A program made the position numbers and the translations under genes. A stretch of DNA of 64,000 nucleotides from Euleptes europaea (Eukaryota; Chordata; Lepidosauria; Squamata; Sphaerodactylidae): assembly GCF_029931775.1 (NCBI RefSeq), contig NC_079321.1, positions 9,206,501 to 9,270,500 of the forward strand, in the 5' to 3' direction. The number at the start of each line of letters is the position of its first letter. The first letter of the stretch is position 1. Below, piece after piece: positions 9,951 through 20,737 of this stretch. The notes beneath the pieces were generated by a model. It saw only the letters and a program-made list of their open reading frames with translations. It did no database searches and was not told the origin of the DNA.

Positions 9951-11009
9951 ATGACAGCCATCCTGGAACGCCTCAGCACCCTGTCCGTCAGCGGGCAGCA
10001 ATTCCGCCGCCTCCCGAAGCTCCTGGAGGAAGGCTTCCCCCAAATGCCCGGCACCGTCAAAGAATCGGACGTGCCCCAGCTCTTCCGGGAGCCGTACATC
10101 CAAGCCGGCTACCGCCCCACGGGTCAGGAGTGGCGCTACTACTTCCTCAGTCTCTTCCAGAAACACAACGAGGTGGTCAACGTCTGGACGCACCTGCTGG
10201 CCGCTTTGGCCGTGCTTTTGAGGTTCAGCGCTTTCGCCGAGGCCGAAGAGTTGTCCTTGGAGGTCCACTCCTTGCCCCTCTTCGTCTTTGTCCTCTCCTC
10301 GGTGACGTACCTGACGTGCAGCCTACTGGCTCACCTCTTGCAGTCCAAGTCGGAGATGTCGCACTACACATTCTACTTCGTAGACTACGTCGGGGTCAGC
10401 ATCTATCAATACGGGAGCGCCCTGGCCCATTTCTACTACAGCGCCGACCAAGCGTGGTACGACAAGTTCTGGCTCTTCTTCCTGCCGGCGGCCGCTTTCT
10501 GCGGGTGGCTCTCGTGCACGGGCTGCTGCTACGCCAAGTACCGCTACCGGCGCCCTTACCCCATCATGAGAAAAGTGTGTCAGGTGATCCCAGCGGGGCT
10601 GGCGTTCATCTTGGACATCAGCCCGGTGGCGCACCGCGTGATCGTCTGCCACCTCGAAGGGTGTGAGGAGGCGGCTGCCTGGTACCACACCTTCCAGATA
10701 CTCTTCTTCCTCATCAGCGCTTATTTCTTCTCTTGCCCGGTGCCCGAGAAGTATTTCCCGGGCTGCTGCGACATCGTCGGCCACGCTCACCAGATTTTCC
10801 ACACCTTCCTGGCCATCTGCACCCTCTCGCAGCAGGAGGCCATCTTCTTGGATTACAAAAACAGGCAAGACATTTTCCTCAGGCGGCACAGCCCCCTCTC
10901 GGTCGTCCTGTCCTGCGGCTCCTTCTTTGGCCTAGTGGCCTGCAGCGCGGCCACTGCGCGCCTCTTGCAGCGCAAAATTAAGGTGGAGTTGGTCAGAAAG
11001 GAAGACTGA
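9951..11009 (+). CDS. PAQR8: Membrane progestin receptor beta (PAQR8), complete single coding exon
   Basis: A 352-residue seven-helix receptor of the progestin and adipoQ receptor family, which binds progesterone-type steroids at membranes. The start MTAILERLSTLSVSGQQ matches vertebrate PAQR8, and length is close to the mammalian 354. The PAQR core is intact: NVWTHLL (77-83), a His at 128 after TM2, Asp 145 in VDYVG, and the H-x3-H pair His280/His284 in HAHQIFH, which together form the metal-site residues of the family. The basic KYRYRRPYP loop is conserved. The frame extends upstream to a TTG at 9930, but the ATG at 9951 is the family start. A splice acceptor (cctcag, 9910-9915) lies 35 bases before it, which fits a coding exon preceded by a non-coding exon as in mammals. 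The exon is GC-rich compared with its surroundings. EFHC1 follows on the same strand. Confidence 0.97.
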   Translation: MTAILERLSTLSVSGQQFRRLPKLLEEGFPQMPGTVKESDVPQLFREPYIQAGYRPTGQEWRYYFLSLFQKHNEVVNVWTHLLAALAVLLRFSAFAEAEELSLEVHSLPLFVFVLSSVTYLTCSLLAHLLQSKSEMSHYTFYFVDYVGVSIYQYGSALAHFYYSADQAWYDKFWLFFLPAAAFCGWLSCTGCCYAKYRYRRPYPIMRKVCQVIPAGLAFILDISPVAHRVIVCHLEGCEEAAAWYHTFQILFFLISAYFFSCPVPEKYFPGCCDIVGHAHQIFHTFLAICTLSQQEAIFLDYKNRQDIFLRRHSPLSVVLSCGSFFGLVACSAATARLLQRKIKVELVRKED

Positions 11010-11086
11010 GGCTGCGTCGTACGGGCCGGGCTCCGTCCCAGTCGGCTTAAAGCAAACCAGCAAAAACGACCTCGTCTAAAAACTGT

Positions 11087-11098
11087 AATAAAAATAAA
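11087..11098 (+). terminator. PAQR8: Candidate PAQR8 polyadenylation signals
   Basis: Two AATAAA hexamers (11087-11092 and 11093-11098) lie 78-89 bases after the stop codon. They would give a very short 3' UTR. Mammalian PAQR8 has a long one, so distal sites are also likely. Confidence 0.45.
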
Positions 11099-11109
11099 TT
11101 TTAACAACA

Positions 11110-11768
11110 GGGTTCGCCTTGGCAAATCGTAACCAAGGAATTATTGCAGCCTGGAGCTACCTAGAAGCTGCCTTATTCCTAAACCTTCTTTATTATTGTT
11201 ATTTTTTTTATTTTTTTTACTAAAGCATCTGCCTGTTGCTGGACAAAAGGCATTTAAGACACCTCACTGAAGTCATTTTAAGCAGAGTTTTCTGGTTGTG
11301 GTGGACCACAGGTGGAAGAAACGAAGCAACTGAGCAGGAGGGAGGGGAAGTACCGTTGAATCACAAAAAAAGACTGAGTTCTCGCCAAGGTGGTAAATCT
11401 GTGTCCAGGTAGGACCACTCCAAACTGCAGATGGGGATTTATACAATTAAATCCTCTTCCGTAAAAACCCTCCATAGAAAATTAGCATGTTTGAGAGAAG
11501 AGTTCTAGCCATCCTTTCTCCCTGATGCTCTCCTTATGTATGAGCAGGTTTTATGGGGGAAGCATTTGGTCCTTTGAGCCACAGCCTACAATCTGAAGAT
11601 GCTCAATTGGGGCACATGTTTACCACCTCAAGAACTAGACCACAGACATAGAAATTTGTTGGGGGTGGACAGGATTCACAGAACGACAGAATCAATTTAA
11701 TTTTAGCTGTCTTTTACCTTGATTGTGCTACTACTGAATTCAGCTAGTCACCTACAAGGGTTGGATTG
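11110..11768. other. Repeat-free stretch, possible PAQR8 3' UTR
   Basis: No repeat family is recognised for about 650 bp after the PAQR8 stop, unlike the rest of the intergenic DNA. This would fit transcribed 3' UTR, but there is no direct evidence. Confidence 0.35.
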
Positions 11769-11968
11769 AGGGTTGCCAACCTCCAGGCGGGGTCTGAAGA
11801 TCTCCTGGGATTACGACTGATCTCCAGGCTACAGAAATCAGTTCCCATGGAGAAAATGGCTGCTTTGGAGGATGAACGGTATGGTATTATAACGTGCTGA
11901 GGTCCCTGCCCTCCCCAGTCTCCACCCTCAAACCTCCAGGAATTTCCCAACCTGGAGTTGGCAACCCT
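11769..11968 (+). mobile_element. AGGGTTGCCA MITE, both ends present
   Basis: Starts AGGGTTGCCAACC and ends GTTGGCAACCCT, so the terminal repeats are inverted over at least 10 bp. Internal block 'ctggagaaaatggctgc' type sequence is present. About 200 bp; no coding capacity. Confidence 0.75.
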
Positions 11969-12330
11969 AATGGAACCTCTTCTGAGTTCTGTATTTCAGG
12001 CGTAAATATTTCACGTGTCAGTGGTAGTGTGGATGATACGTATATCACATTTGGTCCCAGTAATGTGTTTGGGACTGATTAAGGTATTTATGAATCCCTG
12101 TTCCTACTGCTCTTCCACAGGTGAGTTTGTGCCATCACAGTGTTTCTGTTCAGTAAGAAATACTGAGCTAGTAAGTTGGAGCAATATAATGTAATACGGG
12201 GCTCTTTCTTGGTTCTAATCATAGTCAGCATATGACGTCTAGGCATCAACTACCTGTATCCCCCCACACCACTTCCTGAAACAGGTCAGGAGAAAGTTTT
12301 CTCTGGGTCACATCACCCATTTTGTTAGAT

Positions 12331-12431
12331 CACAATGGGTAGTCGTGTTAGTCTGTCACTAGCAGTAGAAAAGAGCAAGAGTCCAGTAGCACCTTAAAGA
12401 CTAACAAAATTTCTGGCAGGGTGTGAGCTTA
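12331..12431 (-). repeat. Reptile interspersed repeat (single arm)
   Basis: Carries 'aagagtccagtagcacctta' and 'gactaacaaaatttctggca' in the orientation opposite to 1163-1300. No head-to-head partner adjoins it. Confidence 0.6.
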
Positions 12432-13087
12432 GTGTTTGGAAATGTAAAAGCAGAGTGAGATCTTGCAGGGCCGCTCTACACTCGAGGTGACCTACTGAGA
12501 AGATAAATGCCAGCAAGAATCCATGGCCATAAATCATTGCTCTCTGCTCCATCCTCCAGGTTTTCTTCTCACCCCTGCAGTTTTTTCCCCCTAATTCCTT
12601 TAGTTCAAAAGATCCATAAATTGCTAGATATTTTTTTCCAGAACAATGGTGCCTTATATTGCCAAGAGACTCTGATTTTGGGTGGCTTTGTTTCTTTGTT
12701 CGTCCCATTTCTGCATAACCTCCCAGTGTGTATCCCAGCCCGAATCAGCTTTCAGAGTCTTTCTGGCCCCTTGGATATTCTCGTAATATCTAGAATATTT
12801 GCTCCTATGCTGCTGCCCGATGAATGATCTCATCTGACAGCCAAGACATGGCTGGAATGGGGGGTGGAACGGGGACACGTTAGTATCATGACAAACACAC
12901 AAGGGGAAAAATATCCTTATGAAGTGGAATGTTGTTTGAGGAAAGTGCTCTAAAAAGCATACAAACAAGGCTGCGTTTTCCCTCGCTTTGCCTACTCGTG
13001 AGCAGGGGCCTGTGGGCTGAACTCTGGGGCGTGCGTAGCAGTTGAGGGTCAGACGCACTGAATGTCATGATCTTTGTCCACCCTGGG
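12432..13087. other. Unassigned intergenic stretch
   Basis: No gene or repeat family recognised. Confidence 0.4.
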
Positions 13088-13291
13088 GATGCCAGCCTGC
13101 AGGGGGGACCTGGGGATCCCCCCGGAATTACAGCTCATCTCCAGACCACTGATATCAGTTCCCTTGGAGAAAATGGATGCTTTGGAGGGTGGACTGTATG
13201 GCGTTGTACCCCACTGAGGTCCCTGCCCCTGCCCAGGCTCCATTCCCAAATCTCCAGGAGTTTCCCATCCTGGATCTGGCAGCCCTACCCC
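13088..13291 (+). mobile_element. AGGGTTGCCA-type MITE, diverged ends
   Basis: The core 'tcagttcccttggagaaaat' and the right end ctggcagccct match this family. The left end is degraded. Confidence 0.6.
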
Positions 13292-13399
13292 CCCCCCCAT
13301 CCTCTAATCGACCCCGTAAAAGTCCCAGAGAGATTTATCCTAATTCGGTGGGGGGGTGCACTGTTAGGTCTGAGAACCAAACCCCTTTGAAGGTGTTCT

Positions 13400-13808
13400 C
13401 CATCAGAAGTTGCATGATCAGGGGCCTGGAGACCGAGCCCTGCGAGGAAAGGCTGGAGAAGAGGAGGTTGAGGTGGGGATGTGATGGCTCTCTTTAAGTC
13501 ATTGAAGGGCCGCCCCTTAAGAGGAGGGCAGGGAGCTGTTCCTGTTGGCGCCAGAGGACAGGACTTGCAAGAATGGGTTTAAATTGCAAGTGGAAAGGTA
13601 CCGGCTGGATATTAGGACAAATATTTTTACAGTAAGAGTTGTTCGGCAGTGGAATGGGCTGCCTAGGGAGGTGGGTGAGCTCCCCCTCCCTGGCATCCTT
13701 TAAGCAGAGGCTGGACAAGCCCTTGTCAGGGATGCTCTAGGCTGATCCTGCACTGAGCAGGGGGCTGGACTAGATGGCCTCTATGGCCCCTTCCAACTCT
13801 GTGACTCT
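13400..13808 (+). mobile_element. CR1 LINE 3' end
   Basis: Carries the conserved CR1 3' UTR block: aatgggtttaaattgcaagt, 'gtggaatgggctgcctaggg', 'ctggactagatggcctctat', ending near the ttccaactctgtgactct terminus. This subfamily is older and different from that at 4391-5678. Confidence 0.75.
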
Positions 13809-14770
13809 CTTGGTGTATGTGAGCATTCAGAAATCCAGCACTAGAACCTTTCGTGGACATTGTTAAAAACAAGAACCTTCTTTGGGCTCGGGAATGAAAC
13901 GGGGAGCTATTCTTTTGTTAGCGCTGCATGAGCACATGATAGGCTTTGAGCGTAAACAAGCGGAATAGTAACCCCGGCGTCTCGGTGGCCTCGGCCAGGC
14001 AAAGCTCCTCTCCGTTTCCATGCAAGCAAGGTCCCTTTTGTTGGGGGTGAATGCCCATGAAATATTCATTTCCCCTTAGCCCAAAGGAGAGCGGCTGGTG
14101 AGAAATCCTGCCCCTTTCATCTTCCCCGTCCAATTGAGGGCGGTTTCAGATACACGCGTGCCTCCTTTTGAAGTTTTTCTTATGCCGAGAGCTAGGCATA
14201 AGAACTCATGCCCCAAAGGCAATGTCTAGCAATATGAAATAATACAATAGACCACGGAAATATAAGCCATGCGCTCTCCTTTCTCTGTCCTCTGAACAGC
14301 TCATCGCTGGAAACCGCATGTCAGATGTGACCCCGTATGCATAAACTATTCTCAGGGACTAGCCCGTCGTTAAAAATCCATACGGAAAATTAATTAAATA
14401 CCCAAAGCCACCACTTTAATTCATTTCAGAGAGCCATTTCAGACGTTACGCTGACCCAGGTAAGATCAGCAACTGCCCTGTCCCACACATTCTCTGTAGT
14501 GGATCCCGGTCCCCCGAAGTTAGGAAGGCCTTTGCAGAAATGTGCAAAAATGTAATGTTCAGGAAGGCATTTTTACAAAGGGGTTAGAACGGTAATATAA
14601 TGGAACACTTCAGGAGGTGGCTTTTATTTACATGATGCACTCGCTTCAGACAGGCACCACTCCTTGCGTTCCTGGGGCTTTCCCCTTTAAGCCAGATTTA
14701 AAAGTAACCTGCTTTAACCGGTTTAAAGGGGGAATTTGTGACTGTAGGTGAGTGTCCATGAAGACATTTT
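13809..14770. other. Unassigned intergenic stretch
   Basis: No gene, RNA or repeat family recognised. Confidence 0.4.
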
Positions 14771-15590
14771 CTTTGTTGCTCCTACAGAGCAAGAAGTGTA
14801 AGGATGTGTCACTGGCCACCAAGATCAAGTTAATTCATGCCATCGTATTCCCTATCACTATGTATGGGCGTGAAAGCTGGACAGTGAAGAAAGCTGATAG
14901 GAAGAAAGTAGATTCCTTTGAAATGTGGTGTTGGAGGAGAGGGTTACGGATACCCTGGACTGCCCAAAAAAAACCAAATCAGTGGGTTATAGATTAAATC
15001 AAGCCTGAACTGACCCTAGAACACTGGTTCCCAACCGGGGGTCCGTGGACCCCCGGGGGTCCGCGAGAACTAAATTAAGGTCCGCAAAACAAAGTTATAA
15101 ACCCATAATAACTTAATATTTTCAAATAAAAGTTCTCTATTATAAAAAAACATATCCAAATATTATTCTAAGTTTAATGTTTAACGAACAGTTATGATTA
15201 AAGTTTATTTTCAAATTCTCGGAATTTTTATTTTGAACCTTGGGGTCCCTGCACCGAACAAAAAAGTCCTTAGTGGTCCCTGGTCAAAAAAAGGTTGGGA
15301 ACCACTGCCCTAGAAGCTAAAATGATCAAAACGAGGCTATCATATTTTGGTCACATCATGAGAAGACAAGAAGTCACCGGAAAAGACAGTCACGCTAGGA
15401 AAAGATGAGGGCAGCAGGAAAAGAGGAAGACCCAACAAGAGATGGATTGACTCAAAGGAAGCCACGGCCCTCAATTTGCAAGATCTGAGCAAGGCTGTCA
15501 AAGATAGGACATTTTGGAGGACATGGATTCATAGGGTCGCCATGAGTCAGAAGTGACTTGAGGACACTTAACACACACACACACACACAC
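14771..15590 (+). mobile_element. BovB/RTE LINE 3' end, split by a hAT element
   Basis: The frame around 14785-14970 reads ATKIKLIHAIVFPITMYGRE then SWTVKKADRKKVDSFEMWCW, the C-terminal block of BovB reverse transcriptase. After the hAT insertion the LINE resumes (tttggtcacatcatgagaag) and ends with ggtcgccatgagtcagaagt, tgacttgaggacact and an (AC)n tail. This is the BovB terminus from which the SINE tails in this window derive. Heavily 5' truncated. Confidence 0.88.
15022..15307. mobile_element. hAT-type MITE with 8-bp target duplication
   Basis: Terminal inverted repeats CACTGGTTCCCAACC and GGTTGGGAACCACTG, with an 8-bp duplication ccctagaa at 15014-15021 and 15308-15315. Inserted into the BovB fragment. 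A second copy lies at 22953-23209. Confidence 0.92.
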
Positions 15591-16433
15591 AGAGAGCGAG
15601 AAGGCAGAGATAAGGCAGAACAGCCATTATTCCCCTTGCCCTGCTGAGCTGTACTTTTATAGCATGCCTTAGAAGGGGAAGCGAGGGTAGAGGGGAGGGG
15701 TTCAAGGGTTGCAAGGGGAGGGCAAGTGAGATCACTGTAGCGTCTTCACTTTTGCATAGGTACGACAGGGGGAAAGATCAGCAAGGGGAGAGGGGTGCGA
15801 GCAGGAACGGGCTGTGCAGGCACCAACCCCCCCCCCCCTTGATTTTGCGTCCTCCCCCACGGGTGCAGCCGAAATAAGCGTTCCAAGTTGCCTGGAGATT
15901 TTCTTGCTGCTTTAGCTGCAGCAAATGAAAACATCTATCCCTCTGGAATCTGACTTGTTAGTTCACCTGGTTTTAGGAAGCTTGTTTTATTCAAAAACTT
16001 AATCTGCCCCATCATCCATCCGAAATGGAAGATGGTTCTGCTACCCCATTCATGAGTCTGCTACCTCAGGCTCCTGAATGTGTAATCGCCCTGATTCATT
16101 TACTTATTCTTGAGTTTTGGTGACACTGTGTTTTGGCTTCTGGACTCGATAAGGGGGCATTTAATTTAATATTTCTGATTCAAGGACAGCCTGTTTTCTC
16201 CGAGAGTTGTTAGCGTGAGACAACGCTATCAGTAACGTGCCTTAAATTATTCCAAGAGCGCTTCCTGGCTTGAACTCGGTAACGGAGCCAATTTTTATTT
16301 TCAGCTGCCAGAAGAGATTTCAGCTAGGCTAACCTAGAAAAAAAGAAACATGACATTTCACACAAGATATTTATAAGCATAAATGGGCAAGAGGATGGAT
16401 ATGTGCATCACCTTAGATTGATGGGCTGTATCA
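15591..16433. other. Unassigned intergenic stretch
   Basis: No gene or repeat family recognised apart from short homopolymer runs. Confidence 0.35.
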
Positions 16434-16650
16434 GAGCCAGAGTGGGGTAGTGGTTAAGAGTGGCAAACTGTAATCTGGAGACCTGGGTTTGATTTCCGAC
16501 TCCTGCACATGAAGCCTGCTGGGTGACCTTGGGCTAGTCACAGTTCTCGCAGAACTCTCTCAGCCCACCCAGAGACAGGCAATGGCAAAACACCTCCGGA
16601 TGTCTCTTGCCTTGAAAATCCTATGAGATTGTCATAAGGCCCTTTCCACT
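16434..16650 (+). repeat. Hybrid SINE: tRNA-like head, 5S-SINE-like tail
   Basis: Starts agccagagtggggtagtggt (A box) and carries cctgggtttgatttcc (B box) and 'gctgggtgaccttgggctag'. It then switches to 'agacaggcaatggcaaaaca' and 'gtctcttgccttgaaaatcc', the 3' half of the 5S-SINEs. A similar arrangement occurs at 54785-55058. Confidence 0.65.
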
Positions 16651-16705
16651 ACATGACAAACTCAGTGATTCTGTATCACCACCTACTGGTATAAGGAACA
16701 GCCTA

Positions 16706-16830
16706 AATGTGTTTTCCTTGTAATACCTTTTTATTAAGGCCAACCAAAGTGACACAAAATGTTGAGCAAGCTTTCAAGCTCACTAGAACTCTTCATCAAG
16801 CCAGACATAATTTTTCAAAACAAAAATTAA
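16706..16830 (+). repeat. Unassigned interspersed repeat with 'ctagaactcttcatcaag' motif
   Basis: Carries 'tattaaggccaaccaaagtg' and an 'agctttcaagctcactagaa' stretch of a type I recognise as repetitive in reptiles. No family name assigned. Confidence 0.35.
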
Positions 16831-17318
16831 AAGGAAGAGAAAAGATTCTGTGGATTTTGAAATATAAATGTGCTGCGCTTACACTGAGCTAGTTGCCTCA
16901 TTTATGGTTTATATCAATTAGTAAAAAAAATAAATCCCTCCATAAAACTAATTTGACTAAAATTGCTTTGCTGTTCTAAATAAAATATGCTGATACTGGT
17001 TCTGTCTGCTTTGTTGTGACTTCACAAGGGGCGACCATACGTCAGCGGGTCATGATTTGAGCTTATATACTTCATGCTTTGTTGACGTAAAAATTGATTT
17101 TAACTTAGTCCTAATGGGTGCATTTTTCTGATTAGTATCGGTAGAACTAGAGAAACGGGAATCCTTCTGACCACAGTTGAATTTGGAAGACAACTATGAG
17201 GACCGACCAGCTTAAGTCAAGTTTTGAAAGAAACTCAAAGAAAATGGGGTTGTATTTCTCAAAACATCTGCTGCTGCTTTCACAGAATCCTCTGATTTTC
17301 CCCAGAACTCTTTACTCC

Positions 17319-18412
17319 CAGTGTAGTGGTTAGCAGCGGTGGACTCTAATCTGGAGAACCGGGTTTGATTCCCCACTCCTTCATGATGCGCGAAAACCTT
17401 AGTTCGTTGTGCACGATTCTCTGCCTGCTTCACTTACCAAAAAGCAACCCAGAGAGATCTGGAGAAACACTCTTACACAGCACACAGAACAGATAAAGTA
17501 AATCATGCAGCTTTATTATACTTAAAAGGAAATATAAAGCAAAGAGAAAAAACAGTACTTAACTGAATATATATATATATATGACAGAACATAACAAAAC
17601 TTACACACTTGCAAGAAAACAATTACAGACAAACAATTACAGAGGCCCCTGGGTTGCTTCCAGAGAGAGAGATGGCAACAACTGGGAAGCCTGATCTCTT
17701 TCCCTAGAATGACAAAATACCAGGATTTTGGGAGGCTTTTTTATAGGTAAAACTGTGGGAGAAGGATTTTTACAACAGCCCTCCTTTCATGTTTTCCCGG
17801 AGATAGGCTTGCCATGTTTTTGCTTTGAAGCTTTCTGTTCCCAGAATGTTATTTTTGACAGAGTCTCTGACAATTTGTTTGTTTGTGACAAGTTCCCCCA
17901 ATTTAGCAGATAGATTGCTGCCGGACCAAATGTCTGTTCTCTCATCAAACAATTACAAGCATCTTGGTGTGTTTTCTTTTGGGTAACTAGCCCCTAGCCT
18001 GCAATTTCCTTTAAGATCAGAGGCCCTAATTGGGAACTGGGGTCAGCTAAAAAGTCAGGTCTTCGTGTGACTATAGGTTATAATATTAAGATATAAGTGT
18101 GGTTATTTTTAACCCAAACTCATTTAATATAAACTAATATATTTAATATGAACTAATGTTCAATGCAAAAAAATTCTCGCGACACTTCACATGAGCAGCG
18201 GACTCTAATCTGGTGAACCGGGTTGGTTTCCCCACACCTCCACATGAAGCCTGCTGGATGACGTTGGGCTAGTCGCAGTTCTCTCTGAACTCTCTCAGCC
18301 CCACCTACCTCGCTAGGTGTCTGTTGTGGGGAGAGGAAGGGAAGGAGATTGTACGCTGCTTTGAGACTCCTTAAAAAGGACAGTAAGTCATATAAAAATC
18401 CAACTCTTCTGT
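17319..18412 (+). repeat. Sauria-like tRNA SINE split by a solo LTR
   Basis: The head (cagtgtagtggttagcagcg, B box ccgggtttgattcc) at 17319-17383 continues after the LTR at 18185 ('cttcacatgagcagcggact') through the usual body to 'aaaaatccaactcttct'. Removing 17384-18189 restores the SINE. Confidence 0.8.
17384..18184 (-). mobile_element. Solo LTR (fossil), about 800 bp
   Basis: Ends are TG...CA with inverted TGTCGCGA-like termini, flanked by the 5-bp duplication cttca (17379-17383 and 18185-18189). An AATAAA signal lies on the minus strand near 17512-17517, which sets the orientation. No internal region. Family (ERV or Gypsy-like) not assigned. It is younger than the SINE it splits. Confidence 0.75.
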
Positions 18413-19268
18413 ACATTTCCAAGGAGATTCAGCCTGGAAATATGGGTTTGCTCAAGGAGGGTTATTGTCACTAGAAACAAAACTGAACAGCTTCTTAAGG
18501 ATCAGAAGGACACTGTCAGATACTCAGGTTCATTTTACTTTTTCATAAATCAGCCAGTATAGGAGGGTTGAATGCAATGGAGAATGCAGTGCTATGTATA
18601 ATCCACATGTTCATTACAGATTTGTTTCCAAAAAATGAGTGGGTTGGAACCAAACCCTTTCTTTTGCCATCTGTAGCTTCATGACTTGTATACGTGGTGG
18701 TTCATTTCAGTCAGATTTGGGTTTGGTATTACGGGGCAGAGAAAACCGAAACACCTACACTTAGGATTTCCAATGTTCCATCATCACAAAACAAAAGTAT
18801 ACTACTGGTTTCAGGCGTGCCTTGGGTAATTTCAATTGCAGATTATTTTTAAAAATTAAAAAGACATTATTTGTTACTGAAAGTGACTTGTGCATCTTAT
18901 ATTTTCTTTCTTCCCCAAAGAGGGGGGGGGGAGTGTTGGTTTGGATATCACACACTGATTTCCACTCTCCTGTCTCCCCAAGCCTGTATTGTTGAAAACA
19001 ATTCAAAACTTTGTACTGTATTAACAAATGTTGCAAAAAAATAAATAAATCCAAAGTATAAAAAGATATTCCAAAATGTCCGGTGTTATGTGAAATCTGT
19101 TAAACCTCAGATCGTGCTGGAAGTATGTCGGTATGCATCTGGCGTGGAAAAGAGTAAAAGCCGTAGCTAAAAAACAAAACAAAAACTTTTAAAGCTTCTT
19201 GTGATGGGCCTGCTTTTCATTTTTTTGCCTGTCACAGTGCCCTAACGTTGAAGGTGTGATATAAACAA
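18413..19268. other. Unassigned intergenic stretch
   Basis: No gene or repeat family recognised. Confidence 0.4.
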
Positions 19269-19575
19269 CAGCCAGCGTGGTGTAGTGGTTAAGAGCGGTG
19301 GTTTGGAGCGGTGGACTCTGATCTGGAGAACCGGGTTTGATTCCGCACTCCTCCACATGAGCGGTGGATGCTAATCTGGTGAACTGGGTTGGTTTCCCCT
19401 CTCCTCCACGTGAAGCCAGCTGGGTGACCTTGGGCTAGTCACAGCTCTCTCAGCCCCACCTACCTCCCAGGGTGTCTGTTGTGGGGAGGGGAAGGGGAGG
19501 TGATTGTAAGCCGGTTTGAGTCTCCCTTAAGTGGTAGAGAAAGTCAGCATGTAAAAACCAACTCTTCTTCTTGGG
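19269..19575 (+). repeat. Sauria-like tRNA SINE, long form with duplicated B-box region
   Basis: A-box start agccagcgtggtgtagtggt, then two successive copies of a ~50-bp module, each with a B-box-like gggtttgattcc / gggttggtttcc and 'cctccacatgag'-type end. The body 'gggtgaccttgggctagtca' follows, ending 'aaaaaccaactcttcttctt'. This is the clearest forward example of the long form. Confidence 0.85.
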
Positions 19576-19599
19576 CAAAGCGTTGGAACTGCCCCAAAG

Positions 19600-19966
19600 C
19601 CTACTGCTTTGGCCACTGGAGTCTATGGCATTAAAATCCCTCCCCAAACCCCTCCCTCGGGCTCTGCCCCAAAAACCTACTGCTGGTGGTGAAGACGGAC
19701 CTGGCAACCCTACCTGGCGAGCTGATGCCTGACAGAGCATTGACCTTGATAGAGCCACGACCTGACTCAATATAAGGGTGTTTTGTGTGCTGAAAGTGGG
19801 TATGTTCAGTGTAGGGTTATGGGGTGGAACATGGGGAGGGACCTTATAATTATGTAGAGTCCACCCTCCAAAGCAGCCATTTTCTCCAGGGGAACTGATC
19901 TCTTGTAGTCTGGACATCCATTGTAATTCCAGATCTCTAGGCCCCATCTGGAGGCTGGCAACCCTA
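19600..19966. mobile_element. Two AGGGTTGCCA MITE pieces
   Basis: A forward right half at about 19600-19711 ends ctggcaacccta. A reversed, nearly complete copy at about 19800-19966 ends ggctggcaaccctag. They are separated by about 90 bp. Confidence 0.6.
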
Positions 19967-20189
19967 GTTCAGTGGACATCCCAGGTATGCAAGAAAATGT
20001 GTGCAAACTAGCCATGACTTCACACATTCGGAACCATGTACTTTAAAGTCCACTTTTAATGCACTTTGCAACTCGATTTTACTGTGCGAGAGGGCAAAAT
20101 CCACTTGTGAACTGCGAAAGTGTATCGGCAGCGCATTATTCAGCTTGTGTGCAGGTCAGCTAAAGAGGAAAGGGGAAAGGAGTGGAGAG

Positions 20190-20722
20190 TTAATACTTCA
20201 ACAGTTAAATTGTGGAACTCCCTGCCCCAAGACGTGGTGATGGCTGCCAACTTGGCAGGCTTGAAGAGGGGAGTGGAAGTGTTCATGGGGGAGAGGGCTT
20301 TCCATAGCTGCTAGTCCAAATGGAGACTAGTCATGATGCCGACCTATTCTCTTCAGGATTCAGAGGAGCATGCCCGTTATATTGGGTGCTGTGGATCACA
20401 GGCAGGATAAATGCTGCTGCAGTTGTCTTGCTTGTGGGCTTCCTAGAGGTACCTGGTTGGCCACCGTGTGAACAGACTGCTGGACATGATGGACCTTGGT
20501 CTGATCCAGCAGGGCCTTTCTTAGGATCCTATGTTCTCTCCAGTATCAGAGGAGCGTGCCTATTACATTAGGTGCTGCGAAACACAGGCAGGACGCTGCT
20601 GCTGCAGTCGCCTTGTTTGGGGGCTTCCTAGAGGCGCCTGGTTGGCCACTGTGTGAACAGACTGCTGGACTTGATGGACCTTGGTCTGATCCAGCAGGGC
20701 CTTTCTTATGCTCTGATGTTCT
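20190..20722 (+). mobile_element. CR1 LINE 3' ends in tandem
   Basis: The LINE 3' UTR starts near 'ttaaattgtggaactccctg', runs through one full terminus to about 20533, and is followed directly by a second 3' terminus (about 20534-20722) in the same orientation. This is the same head-to-tail organisation as 4391-5678. Confidence 0.75.
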
Positions 20723-20737
20723 CTCTGCTCCCTGTCA

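Noticed and set aside
10130-10981. Long open frames overlapping PAQR8 in other frames and on the minus strand
   Set aside because: They are shadows caused by the GC-rich coding exon and have no recognisable domains.
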